NCBI RefSeq assembly: GCF_900101885.1
Contig: NZ_FNAN01000001.1
Span: 434,001 to 498,000, forward strand
Direction: 5' to 3'
DNA length: 64,000 bases
Origin: Dyadobacter soli
GTDB taxonomy: Bacteria; Bacteroidota; Bacteroidia; Cytophagales; Spirosomataceae
Shown here: piece by piece, positions 17,540 through 24,736 of the stretch
How positions within the stretch are numbered: position 1 is the stretch's first letter
How the letters are laid out: the number at the start of each line of letters is the position of its first letter
Position numbers and translations under genes: made by a program
Notes under the pieces: model-generated
The model's database searches: none
What the model saw: the letters and a program-made list of their open reading frames with translations, nothing else
What the model was told of the DNA's origin: nothing

Positions 17540-17974
17540 ATGGAAGCTGAAATAACAATGCAAATCATCCTTATCAAACCCACCCAAAACGTGGTTTTTG
17601 GGCTTCAAAAGGGCGCTGGTAACAATTACGAAACTGTTCAAAAGCAAATTTCCACGTCCGATGATTTAACTTTTACGTTTTCAATTAAAGTAAAAGGCGA
17701 CAGATCAAAAGATGAACTTCCCAAATTGTCGGGCACTTTTGTTCAGGGTCCCGCAGATAGTAAGTTCGTTTATATCGACATTGGCACATATGCTGGCCAA
17801 ACTGATACGCATTGGTCTAGACGGCTTAAAATCCCGTTAACAGGAATTACCTGGAAGGAAATCGATTCATTGCATGGTGACTCATTATTGCAGACTATTG
17901 TTCCCGGGACTGGTCGGGATGGGGGGCCAAACTGTGCAACTGTCAAACCTTTTGCTGGTTGGTATACTAAATAA
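17540..17974 (+). CDS. DUF5990 family protein
   Basis: 144 residues, no signal peptide. It matches the family pattern VxFGLQKGxGxNYETVQKQ near the N-terminus and FVYIDIGTYAGQ ... WSRRLKIPLTGITW in the middle. The last 25 residues, GRDGGPNCATVKPFAGW, also follow the family. The fold and function of the family are unknown; it is found across soil bacteria as a small stand-alone cytosolic protein. A second in-frame ATG at 17558 is possible. It stands alone between the exporter operon and the AI-2E permease gene. Confidence 0.8.
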   Translation: MEAEITMQIILIKPTQNVVFGLQKGAGNNYETVQKQISTSDDLTFTFSIKVKGDRSKDELPKLSGTFVQGPADSKFVYIDIGTYAGQTDTHWSRRLKIPLTGITWKEIDSLHGDSLLQTIVPGTGRDGGPNCATVKPFAGWYTK

Positions 17975-18072
17975 TGAACCTGGTTGGTGAAGCGACCTCG
18001 TAGGCTGCCAGCATGTGCGCTGTGGGTGGTATGATAATTGCACCACGTATATACATCACAACCCCACATTTC

Positions 18073-19116
18073 ATGGTTACGGACTTTAACAACCGCATTC
18101 GTCAGATAGCTTTCTTGCTGATTGTCACCGCATTGGCAGTAGTTGTTTTCAGGCAACTTTACATATTCTTCCCCGGTTTTCTGGGTGCGCTCACGCTTTA
18201 CATCCTTTGTCGGCGGTACTACTTTCACCTCACTGAACAACGAAAGTGGAAGAAGGGCCTCACTGCGATCCTCTTCATGGTGCTATTTATGGCCTGCATT
18301 GTAGCGCCGGTCTATTTTGCGATTCAAATGATCGTCCAGAAAATCGATATGATCGTAGAAAACCCCGAACAGGTCAATCACGCGATGGACGCGATCACGG
18401 CACAGCTCAAAGAATGGACGGGGCAGGACCTGCTTACCAAAGAAGCAACAGCCGATATCCGCAAAAAGGCGGCGAGTTTTATACCGGGGATACTCAACAG
18501 CTCCGCTATGATGCTGGGCAACCTGCTGATGATCCTTTTCCTGGCCTATTTTATGTTTAAAAACGGGCGGTTGATGGAAGAAACGCTGGAACATTACATT
18601 CCGCTCAAACACAAAAACATACAATCGCTCGCCGACGAGATCTGCGGAATGGTGCGCGCGAATGCATTGGGCATTCCGCTCGTGTCGCTGATCCAGGGGC
18701 TGGTAGCATTGCTGGGTTACTGGATCGTGGGAATTGAGGATTTTGTGCTGCTGGGCCTCATTACCGGCCTGTGCGCATTCTTCCCCGTGATCGGTACGGC
18801 GATGATCTGGCTGCCGCTTGTGATCTTCCTTTTTTCCAAAGGTGAAACCGGAAGAGCGATCGGCCTGGCTGCGTACAGCGTAACCATCATTGGTAACATC
18901 GATTACGTAGCCCGCGTTACCCTTTTACAAAAAGTAGGGAATGTGCACCCCGTCATCACCATCCTCGGTCTGATCGCCGGCTTGCGGCTGTTCGGCTTCT
19001 GGGGCTTTATCTTCGGCCCGCTGCTGATCAGCCTGGTGATGTTGCTGATACGCATCTACCGGAACGAGTTTGCGGGGGAGGCGATGGTAAAACGACCGCC
19101 GACCACCGACCGCTGA
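18073..19116 (+). CDS. AI-2E/PerM family transporter
   Basis: 347 residues from ATG at 18073; an ATG at 18013 would add 20 atypical residues. Family features are N-terminal membrane helices, a soluble insert (about 100-150, IDMIVENPEQVNHAMDAITAQLKEW), and the C-terminal block with GIPLVSLIQGLVALLGYWIVG, LGLITGLCAFFPVIGTAMIW and LRLFGFWGFIFGPLL, the PerM/UPF0118 signature. These inner-membrane permeases export small molecules or ions; substrates vary. The last residues (KRPPTTDR) and the stop codon are encoded by the beginning of the GACCGCC repeat region that follows, so the C-terminus looks remodelled by the repeat. Confidence 0.88.
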   Translation: MVTDFNNRIRQIAFLLIVTALAVVVFRQLYIFFPGFLGALTLYILCRRYYFHLTEQRKWKKGLTAILFMVLFMACIVAPVYFAIQMIVQKIDMIVENPEQVNHAMDAITAQLKEWTGQDLLTKEATADIRKKAASFIPGILNSSAMMLGNLLMILFLAYFMFKNGRLMEETLEHYIPLKHKNIQSLADEICGMVRANALGIPLVSLIQGLVALLGYWIVGIEDFVLLGLITGLCAFFPVIGTAMIWLPLVIFLFSKGETGRAIGLAAYSVTIIGNIDYVARVTLLQKVGNVHPVITILGLIAGLRLFGFWGFIFGPLLISLVMLLIRIYRNEFAGEAMVKRPPTTDR

Positions 19117-19247
19117 CAGCGAAATGACCGCCGACGACCGACGACCGACCGCCGATCGCTTGATGGGGATTGATTGTCGGCCATCGTCCATGTTCGACCG
19201 CAGGTCATTACAAGCGATCGGCAGTCGGCGGTCGGTCGTCGGCCGTC
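19096..19247. repeat. heptamer-based inverted repeat at a convergent gene junction
   Basis: GACCGCC/GACGACC-type heptamers form two arms, 19126-19162 and 19211-19247, that pair over 37 bp with about four mismatches around a 48-nt loop. The left part codes the end of the AI-2E gene, and the right end supplies the stop codon of the gene at 19246. A sister element lies at 48188-48403. It may act as a strong bidirectional transcription stop or be a spreading repeat. Confidence 0.75.
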
Positions 19248-19908
19248 AAATCTCCGCATCCCCCTTCGACCGGATCTCGTAATTATGATACCCGTCCGGC
19301 GAGTCGGACCATTTGTACACTACCTTTTTAAACCGCAGGTCGTTCACAATTCCGTAGATGTTCTTCATAAAATCCTCCTGCACCTGCTCGGGTTTGAACA
19401 TCTGGCCTTCGAAGGTCAGTACCTCCTGGTGCGCGCCGGACAGCCCGATGGTCACATGCTGCTCGTCGAGTGCCTCCTTTTTGGAGTCGACGTAGGCGGT
19501 GCGCAGTTCGGGGAAATCACGTTGCTGCACCTGCACCATTTTCGTTTTTAGGACTTCGCGCTGCTGTACGATCTTTTTGTCGGAATTGCTCTTGGCCTCA
19601 TTGTAGAGCGCGTTGTTCGATTTGTGCCATGAAAGCCGCGTCGCCAGATCGGTATTGCTATCGCCATTTTTGAGCTTGGTATCAATATCGGTGATCGTGT
19701 TTTGTAGAAACAAGGAAATATTAGCATTCGCGGCCTTGTTCACAGGCTTGGGCGCATAGAAGTAAATGCTGATGCCGATCGCAATGGCGGCAAGGATGGC
19801 ATACACGATATATCTGGCACGGCTAGCCCCTCCGTGGGTGGCGTGAGTATCCTCTTCGCCATTCGTGGCACCTCCTGTTTGGGTTTGTTGGTGATGATGG
19901 ATTTCCAT
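19246..19908 (-). CDS. single-pass membrane protein of unknown function
   Basis: 220 residues. A His/Gln/Thr-rich cytoplasmic start (EIHHHQQTQTGG) is followed by one membrane helix (about 32-51, YIVYAILAAIAIGISIYFYA) and a long, mainly helical, charged periplasmic part with little Cys or Trp. I recognise no family. The distal segment VLTFEGQMFKPEQVQEDF and DLRFKKVVYKWS looks like a compact alpha/beta domain. Its stop codon lies in the inverted repeat at 19126-19247. It is divergent from mscS with a 115-bp spacer. Confidence 0.75.
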   Translation of the reverse strand: MEIHHHQQTQTGGATNGEEDTHATHGGASRARYIVYAILAAIAIGISIYFYAPKPVNKAANANISLFLQNTITDIDTKLKNGDSNTDLATRLSWHKSNNALYNEAKSNSDKKIVQQREVLKTKMVQVQQRDFPELRTAYVDSKKEALDEQHVTIGLSGAHQEVLTFEGQMFKPEQVQEDFMKNIYGIVNDLRFKKVVYKWSDSPDGYHNYEIRSKGDAEI

Positions 19909-20023
19909 GTCTGTTGGGTTTTTTCCTTAACTAAATGGGAAAACAGGGATCAAAAAATATGCCAAACGCCGGTGGAACGGATTTTTCTCGCGAGGCGGGT
20001 ATTTCAGTCAATGCACTCAAATC

Positions 20024-20812
20024 ATGAAAATTCAGCAGTTTTATAACAAGGCTTACGCGTGGATCTTGGAAACCGGGCCTTCTGTTCTCCTGGGAATAGG
20101 CGTATTGGTAGTGGGCTTCTGGCTCATCCGCCTGCTCTCGCGCTACCTCAATGCACACATGTACAAGCGCGACATCGATCCGTCGCTGACTCCCTTCCTG
20201 CTAAGCCTCGCCGTCACGACGTTGCGGATACTGCTTATCGTGTCGGTAATGCAGATCATAGGCATCCAAATGACGGTTTTTGCCGCATTAATCGGTGCAA
20301 TCGGCGTTGCGGCCGGTCTGGCATTGTCGGGTACTCTGCAGAACTTTACGAGCGGTGTTTTGATCCTGATCCTCAAACCTTTTCACGTTGGCGACAATAT
20401 CGTAGCGCAAGGGCAGGAGGGTACCGTCGAGGGGATCAAGATTTTTTATACTGTGGTTAAAACTTATGATAACCGCTCGGTGATCATCCCGAATAGCAAG
20501 CTATCGAATGAGGTGATCGTCAACATCAGCAGGTCGGGGAACAGGCGGCTGGATGTGGAGATGAAATTCAGCAATGCCATCGATTTCTCAGAGGTTAAAA
20601 ACATCATCAACAATGTCCTCGATCATGCCCAAAGTGCCCTTAAAGTCCCCGCAAGACGCATCGGAATATCGTCTATCGAGTCTGACGGCTACAAGGTAAT
20701 GGTGAATGTGTGGCTCGATGCCCACGGTTTTGTGGATACCAAAATGGAGATCCAGGAGAAGTTAATGGAAGCCTTGAAAGGCTCCGGCCTCAAATTGCCG
20801 GGAATGGGTTGA
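20024..20812 (+). CDS. mscS: small-conductance mechanosensitive channel MscS
   Basis: 262 residues, close to the usual short MscS length. Three membrane helices are seen (about 18-38, 58-80, 88-118). The pore-lining TM3 motif is GAIGVAAGLALSGTLQNFTSG, with alternating Gly and Ala as in MscS. The beta domain follows (FHVGDNIVAQGQEGTVEGI, then VIIPNSKLSN), and the C-terminal alpha/beta domain is complete. It releases osmolytes under hypo-osmotic shock. It appears monocistronic, with a terminator 43 bp after the stop. Confidence 0.92.
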   Translation: MKIQQFYNKAYAWILETGPSVLLGIGVLVVGFWLIRLLSRYLNAHMYKRDIDPSLTPFLLSLAVTTLRILLIVSVMQIIGIQMTVFAALIGAIGVAAGLALSGTLQNFTSGVLILILKPFHVGDNIVAQGQEGTVEGIKIFYTVVKTYDNRSVIIPNSKLSNEVIVNISRSGNRRLDVEMKFSNAIDFSEVKNIINNVLDHAQSALKVPARRIGISSIESDGYKVMVNVWLDAHGFVDTKMEIQEKLMEALKGSGLKLPGMG

Positions 20813-20854
20813 GATTTTTTTTCTGCTCCGTGCAGCGGTTTTTTAAGAATGCGT

Positions 20855-20901
20855 GTCTCCCTGCATGCTCCGCCAGACGGCGAGATGCAGGGAGACTTTT
20901 T
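20855..20901 (+). terminator. intrinsic terminator after mscS
   Basis: A 12-bp stem (GTCTCCCTGCAT at 20855-20866 with its complement at 20885-20896) and an 18-nt loop are followed by TTTTT. Confidence 0.85.
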
Positions 20902-20996
20902 GTACCAGCCTATTAGCCATGAAAAGATAGTCGGACAATGGTTGGACCGGATTTCAATGTAGCCCTTCCGGAAGGGCAGGAAAATCGAATTCAGGA

Positions 20997-21734
20997 ATGA
21001 TCACGAAGTATGGAAAAGCCGGTCGCGACCGGTTGATCGGGATATGCCTGGTGAGCAGCCTTCTTTTGGGGATGCTTACACTGCCGTCGTGCGACAGGAG
21101 TACCGAAGTAGGGCCGAAATCGGGGCAGGAACTTACAAAAGCGGAGTTTCTGGGTAGGATGGTCGTCCAGGAAAGGTACTGGCGCATCGAGGAAATATCC
21201 CGGCAGGATGAAGACCAGATTGCCACAGTGAATGTAAGGGAAAAGCCGACATTGCTCAGCAGCCATTACCTGAACGAAGTCGTTCCGTTCGTAGCGATAC
21301 AGTTCGGCCGCGGCTATTTTGGAAAAGGCGTCGTCAGCGAATCCAGCATGACGGGCGTCTACGGCAAAGTGCCTTTCGGGGAGTTCAAATGTGAAGTGCT
21401 GGTCAAAACGACGAAGGAAAGCGGGGAATGGATTTGGGACAACGGGCGAAAAATGATGAAACTTCCATTGCCCGGAAGTATACAATCACTCGCCGGCGCA
21501 TTGTCGGGCACCGACTGGCGCCCCGATAGCGGATATGTCGCCGCCGAGCCTGCTCCCTTGTACAGAGGGGTAGAAGAAGCCCGAAGAGCGGCTAGCTCGG
21601 AGCGCATCCGGATCATAGCGGAAGAGCAAACGCCCGGGGGAAAGATCACTTATGCATTTATCATGCGGGCAGCCTGGATGACGGACGTCGAATACCGGGA
21701 TGCGGAGCACAAATCTGGAATGTCCTTATATTAA
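20997..21734 (+). CDS. putative lipoprotein of unknown function
   Basis: 245 residues. The N-terminal hydrophobic stretch ends in TLPSC, giving a lipidated Cys32. The mature protein is mixed alpha/beta, with VVQERYWRIEEISRQ near 55, an aromatic/Gly segment QFGRGYFGKGVV, and FKCEVLVKTT ... GEWIWDNG, reminiscent of small beta-barrel lipoproteins, but I recognise no family. It is followed 40 bp later by another lipoprotein gene on the same strand, then by an ECF sigma gene; the three may form one envelope-related unit (inference). Confidence 0.75.
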   Translation: MITKYGKAGRDRLIGICLVSSLLLGMLTLPSCDRSTEVGPKSGQELTKAEFLGRMVVQERYWRIEEISRQDEDQIATVNVREKPTLLSSHYLNEVVPFVAIQFGRGYFGKGVVSESSMTGVYGKVPFGEFKCEVLVKTTKESGEWIWDNGRKMMKLPLPGSIQSLAGALSGTDWRPDSGYVAAEPAPLYRGVEEARRAASSERIRIIAEEQTPGGKITYAFIMRAAWMTDVEYRDAEHKSGMSLY

Positions 21735-21774
21735 ATACATAACTGGCACCCCGGCGATCAACTTAATTGATGCT

Positions 21775-22713
21775 ATGAATGAAAGAAAATTTACCCGTAA
21801 ATTATTTCTTTTAATTGTTTTCCTTTTCGTCCTGAACGGATGCAGCAATTACAAAGATCAGCAGGCAATCCCGCCGGAAACATTACCGGAAGCGATTATT
21901 AAAGTGATGTCGAATGCATATCCGGACGCCACGGACGCGACTTTTCTGGCCATTGAAAAAGATAAGCTTTATGAAGTTTATTATAATTTGAAAGGGAATT
22001 CTTTTTACGCAGCTTTAAATACCAAAAAAATATTGAGCGTATACCGGATGCATGGCGCTTTGCCGGACTCCATGCGGCAGTCGCTGCCTGCGCGGAGTGT
22101 GAGCGGCGGTGTGGCTGATACCTATAAAGAGCCTGATCCACAGATCAATGACGAGAAAATATTCGATTCAAAATATAACTGGGGCAGCCGCAATTACCTG
22201 CTTACGTGGGTACAGAACAAGGCCAGCAAGCCCGCTAAATACCAGGTCCGGTTAGAACCTTACTTTAAGTTTTCGTACATTATCGGCAAGGATGATCTGA
22301 ATGCTTTGCCCACGCCCGCGGGAAGTTTTTTGGAAAGAGAAAAATTAAGATTTGCAACGGCAAGGATTTCGGTGAATGAAAAGAATGAAAAGGAATATGA
22401 AATAAATGCCTACACCGCATCGAGTACCAATTACGACTTTACTTTCGATGCTTCCGGCAAACTGATCAATACCAGTTACAGGGCCGAGGCATTCTATTAC
22501 AATATTGATGAATACCCTGAAAAAATACAGAACTTTGTAAAAGGCTCAACCGCATTTGCTACCATGAAAATTCTGGAAGGTTACAAGTTTTCCGACCCTA
22601 CCGGAACAGGTTACGGAATGAGTTTGCAGGGGACAGGTGAAGATGCCAGGCTCATTTTCGATCAGGATGGAAATTTTGTAAAAATGATTTACCAGACCAC
22701 GATCGATCGATGA
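21775..22713 (+). CDS. lipoprotein with PepSY-like N-terminal domain
   Basis: 312 residues from ATG at 21775; a frame from 21700 would place 25 hydrophilic residues before the signal sequence and overlap the previous gene. The lipobox is VLNGC (Cys23). Residues about 30-85 (LPEAIIKVMSNAYPDATDATFLAIEKDKLYEV) look like the PepSY/BLIP-like fold common in Bacteroidota periplasmic proteins, and a similar beta-rich repeat recurs near residues 255-310 (IQNFVKGSTAFATMKI). The function is unknown. It lies 44 bp upstream of the ECF sigma gene. Confidence 0.75.
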   Translation: MNERKFTRKLFLLIVFLFVLNGCSNYKDQQAIPPETLPEAIIKVMSNAYPDATDATFLAIEKDKLYEVYYNLKGNSFYAALNTKKILSVYRMHGALPDSMRQSLPARSVSGGVADTYKEPDPQINDEKIFDSKYNWGSRNYLLTWVQNKASKPAKYQVRLEPYFKFSYIIGKDDLNALPTPAGSFLEREKLRFATARISVNEKNEKEYEINAYTASSTNYDFTFDASGKLINTSYRAEAFYYNIDEYPEKIQNFVKGSTAFATMKILEGYKFSDPTGTGYGMSLQGTGEDARLIFDQDGNFVKMIYQTTIDR

Positions 22714-22757
22714 GCGAAGCGTAATTGGTTCAACGATACACTTCATAACCCCTCTGA

Positions 22758-23342
22758 ATGGCATTTTTCCGCAGCAAGAAATACAGTTCGCTGGCCGATC
22801 TGGTTCGGGCTTGTCAAGCCGGCGATACCAGGGCGCAGACTGCATTCTATGAACGCTACAAATCCAGGTTGCTCGGGCTTTGCCTGCGCTACGCAAAGAC
22901 CAGGGCGGAGGCGGAAGATATTTTCCAGGACGGGTTTATCAAGGTTTTCAGGAATATCAACGAATTGAGGAACGTGGAGGTGATCGATGCGTGGGTGAAA
23001 TCGGTGGTGATCAGGACGGCGATCAATTACTATCACCGCACCACCAAGGAACAGCAGCTGCATTCCAACCTGGAAGATTACCAGCGGGAGATCGAATCGG
23101 GGGATTATGGCAAGATCATCACCCAGATAGACATGAATGTGCTGCTGAATGTAATCAGCACATTGCCGGACGGGTACCGGATGATCATCAACCTGCACTT
23201 AATAGACGGTTACACACATAGCGAGATCGGCGAAATGCTGCGTATTTCGGACAGCACGTCGCGGTCGCAATTTTTAAGAGGAAGGAATTTGTTAATGAGG
23301 AAGTTACAGGAAAAAGGAATTACGCAATATGAAATCTTCTGA
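22758..23342 (+). CDS. ECF-type RNA polymerase sigma factor
   Basis: 194 residues. Region 2 is at about 15-85 (FYERYKSRLLGLCLRYAKTRAEAEDIFQDGFIKVFRNI). Region 4 is at about 130-185 (STLPDGYRMIINLHLIDGYTHSEIGEMLRISDSTSRSQFLRGR), a clear sigma-70 helix-turn-helix. Its last 14 bp overlap the start of the following membrane gene in another frame, so the two are translationally coupled as a sigma/anti-sigma pair. No SusC gene is attached, so it likely answers a different envelope signal than the sigma factor at 5946. Confidence 0.92.
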   Translation: MAFFRSKKYSSLADLVRACQAGDTRAQTAFYERYKSRLLGLCLRYAKTRAEAEDIFQDGFIKVFRNINELRNVEVIDAWVKSVVIRTAINYYHRTTKEQQLHSNLEDYQREIESGDYGKIITQIDMNVLLNVISTLPDGYRMIINLHLIDGYTHSEIGEMLRISDSTSRSQFLRGRNLLMRKLQEKGITQYEIF

Positions 23343-24732
23343 CGAGCGTATCGACGAGGAGTTGCGTAAAGCGCTCCGGGAACGATTCGACAATTTTGAA
23401 AGACTGCCTGACCCGAACCTGAGGGAGAAAATCTTCAAGGCTTTGGGCGGAGGGACGAGCATGGTGCAAACGGGCATTGTGGCCTCGCTGCTGCTGCTCA
23501 TCACACTCACGGCCGCCGTGTATATTGTATCGTATTCGTTGGAGCGGAAAAAAGATATGGTAGCGGGCGTGCGGCAGGTTGCGAAAGTACTTTCGGTTGC
23601 GCCGGAAGCCGAAAAGGGTTCTAATGCAAAAGAAGAAAGCCCGGAGCATGGGAGGCCATCGGGCAATACAGGCAATGCGGACCTTGTTACCCCTGCATCG
23701 GAATCGAGATTGGAAACCAATCCCGTTCAGAACAATACGGGCCTCGTACGTACAAGTGCAGCACGTACGTCACGCGCCATCCGCGTGGGTGCCAGGGTGC
23801 GCAGGTACACGCGTGGGGATGTGGTGAAGCTGATCGAATTGGTGAAATCGAACCCGTCGTCATTTGGTTCGCTGTGGATCAGGGATGAATCCATTTCGCC
23901 TGCCGATAAGGCGTTCCTCGAATCGGAATTGGAGAAAATACTGGCGGCAAGCTCGCAGCCGGACAGCGCTACTGCCGGCGAAAACGATACCAAAGACCTG
24001 GAAGGGCCGCTCTTGGCCGATCAAGACATCGGGGTGCTGGATCACAGGCCATTGGCCCTTCCTGAATATCACTGGCAGCCCGACAGCCTCGTTACGCCCG
24101 GCGAGCCGCAGAAGCGTTACGAATATCTTTTCAAAACGCATTGGGCATTTGTGGCAGGCATTACACCGCTCCGCACTTTCCAGATCCTGACCGTGAGGTC
24201 GGGAAATGGTGTCGTTTACCAGAACTTCGTTTTGCCCGGCAAAATCTCCGCGGAAACTGTCGGGTACAAGTTTTCGGCCGGGGTAGAGCGCAAGGGGTTC
24301 CAGCTGCTGCTCAATTACGGGCAGTTCAGGCAATCGTACCGGTATGAGATTGCCACCAGCGAGTTTGTCGTAGGGCCGGGTCTTTCGGGCAATTACGAAG
24401 TCATTCGAAAAGGCATTCCGCAGCACGAGAGCAGCACGGTACGGCTGGTAGGATTAGCTGTTAAAAAACACACGGTGCGCCGCTCGCATTTCCTGCGTAA
24501 CTATTACGGCGACTTCGGTGCGGAGTTCACCCGCGATCTTACTTCTAAGAGGAACCTGGCCTGGGTGAATGCGGGCTTTGGGAAGGAGCTTTTTGCGGGT
24601 AATCATGTGGTCATGACCGTCGGTCCCTATTTCGAGTACAGCCTTTCGAAACTGCGCAATCCCGACAACCCGTTTAAAATCCAGCCCTACCAGATCGGGC
24701 TGTCGGTGGGTTTGCGGTATATCAAAAAATAA
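23329..24732 (+). CDS. putative anti-sigma membrane protein with C-terminal beta-barrel-like domain
   Basis: 467 residues. A charged cytoplasmic N-terminus (1-46, helical, ERIDEELRKALRERFDNFE) is followed by one membrane helix (about 47-70). A low-complexity periplasmic linker (about 75-145) leads to a helical segment (YTRGDVVKLIELVKSNP), and about 200 C-terminal residues have alternating strands, Gly and aromatic ends (FSAGVERKGFQLLLNYGQF; GFGKELFAGNHVVMTVGPYF), as in outer-membrane beta-barrel (PorT-like) domains. Overlap with the sigma gene argues that the N-terminus binds that sigma factor. Stops are only 4 bp from the convergent gene at 24737. Confidence 0.7.
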   Translation: MKSSDERIDEELRKALRERFDNFERLPDPNLREKIFKALGGGTSMVQTGIVASLLLLITLTAAVYIVSYSLERKKDMVAGVRQVAKVLSVAPEAEKGSNAKEESPEHGRPSGNTGNADLVTPASESRLETNPVQNNTGLVRTSAARTSRAIRVGARVRRYTRGDVVKLIELVKSNPSSFGSLWIRDESISPADKAFLESELEKILAASSQPDSATAGENDTKDLEGPLLADQDIGVLDHRPLALPEYHWQPDSLVTPGEPQKRYEYLFKTHWAFVAGITPLRTFQILTVRSGNGVVYQNFVLPGKISAETVGYKFSAGVERKGFQLLLNYGQFRQSYRYEIATSEFVVGPGLSGNYEVIRKGIPQHESSTVRLVGLAVKKHTVRRSHFLRNYYGDFGAEFTRDLTSKRNLAWVNAGFGKELFAGNHVVMTVGPYFEYSLSKLRNPDNPFKIQPYQIGLSVGLRYIKK

Positions 24733-24736
24733 ACTT

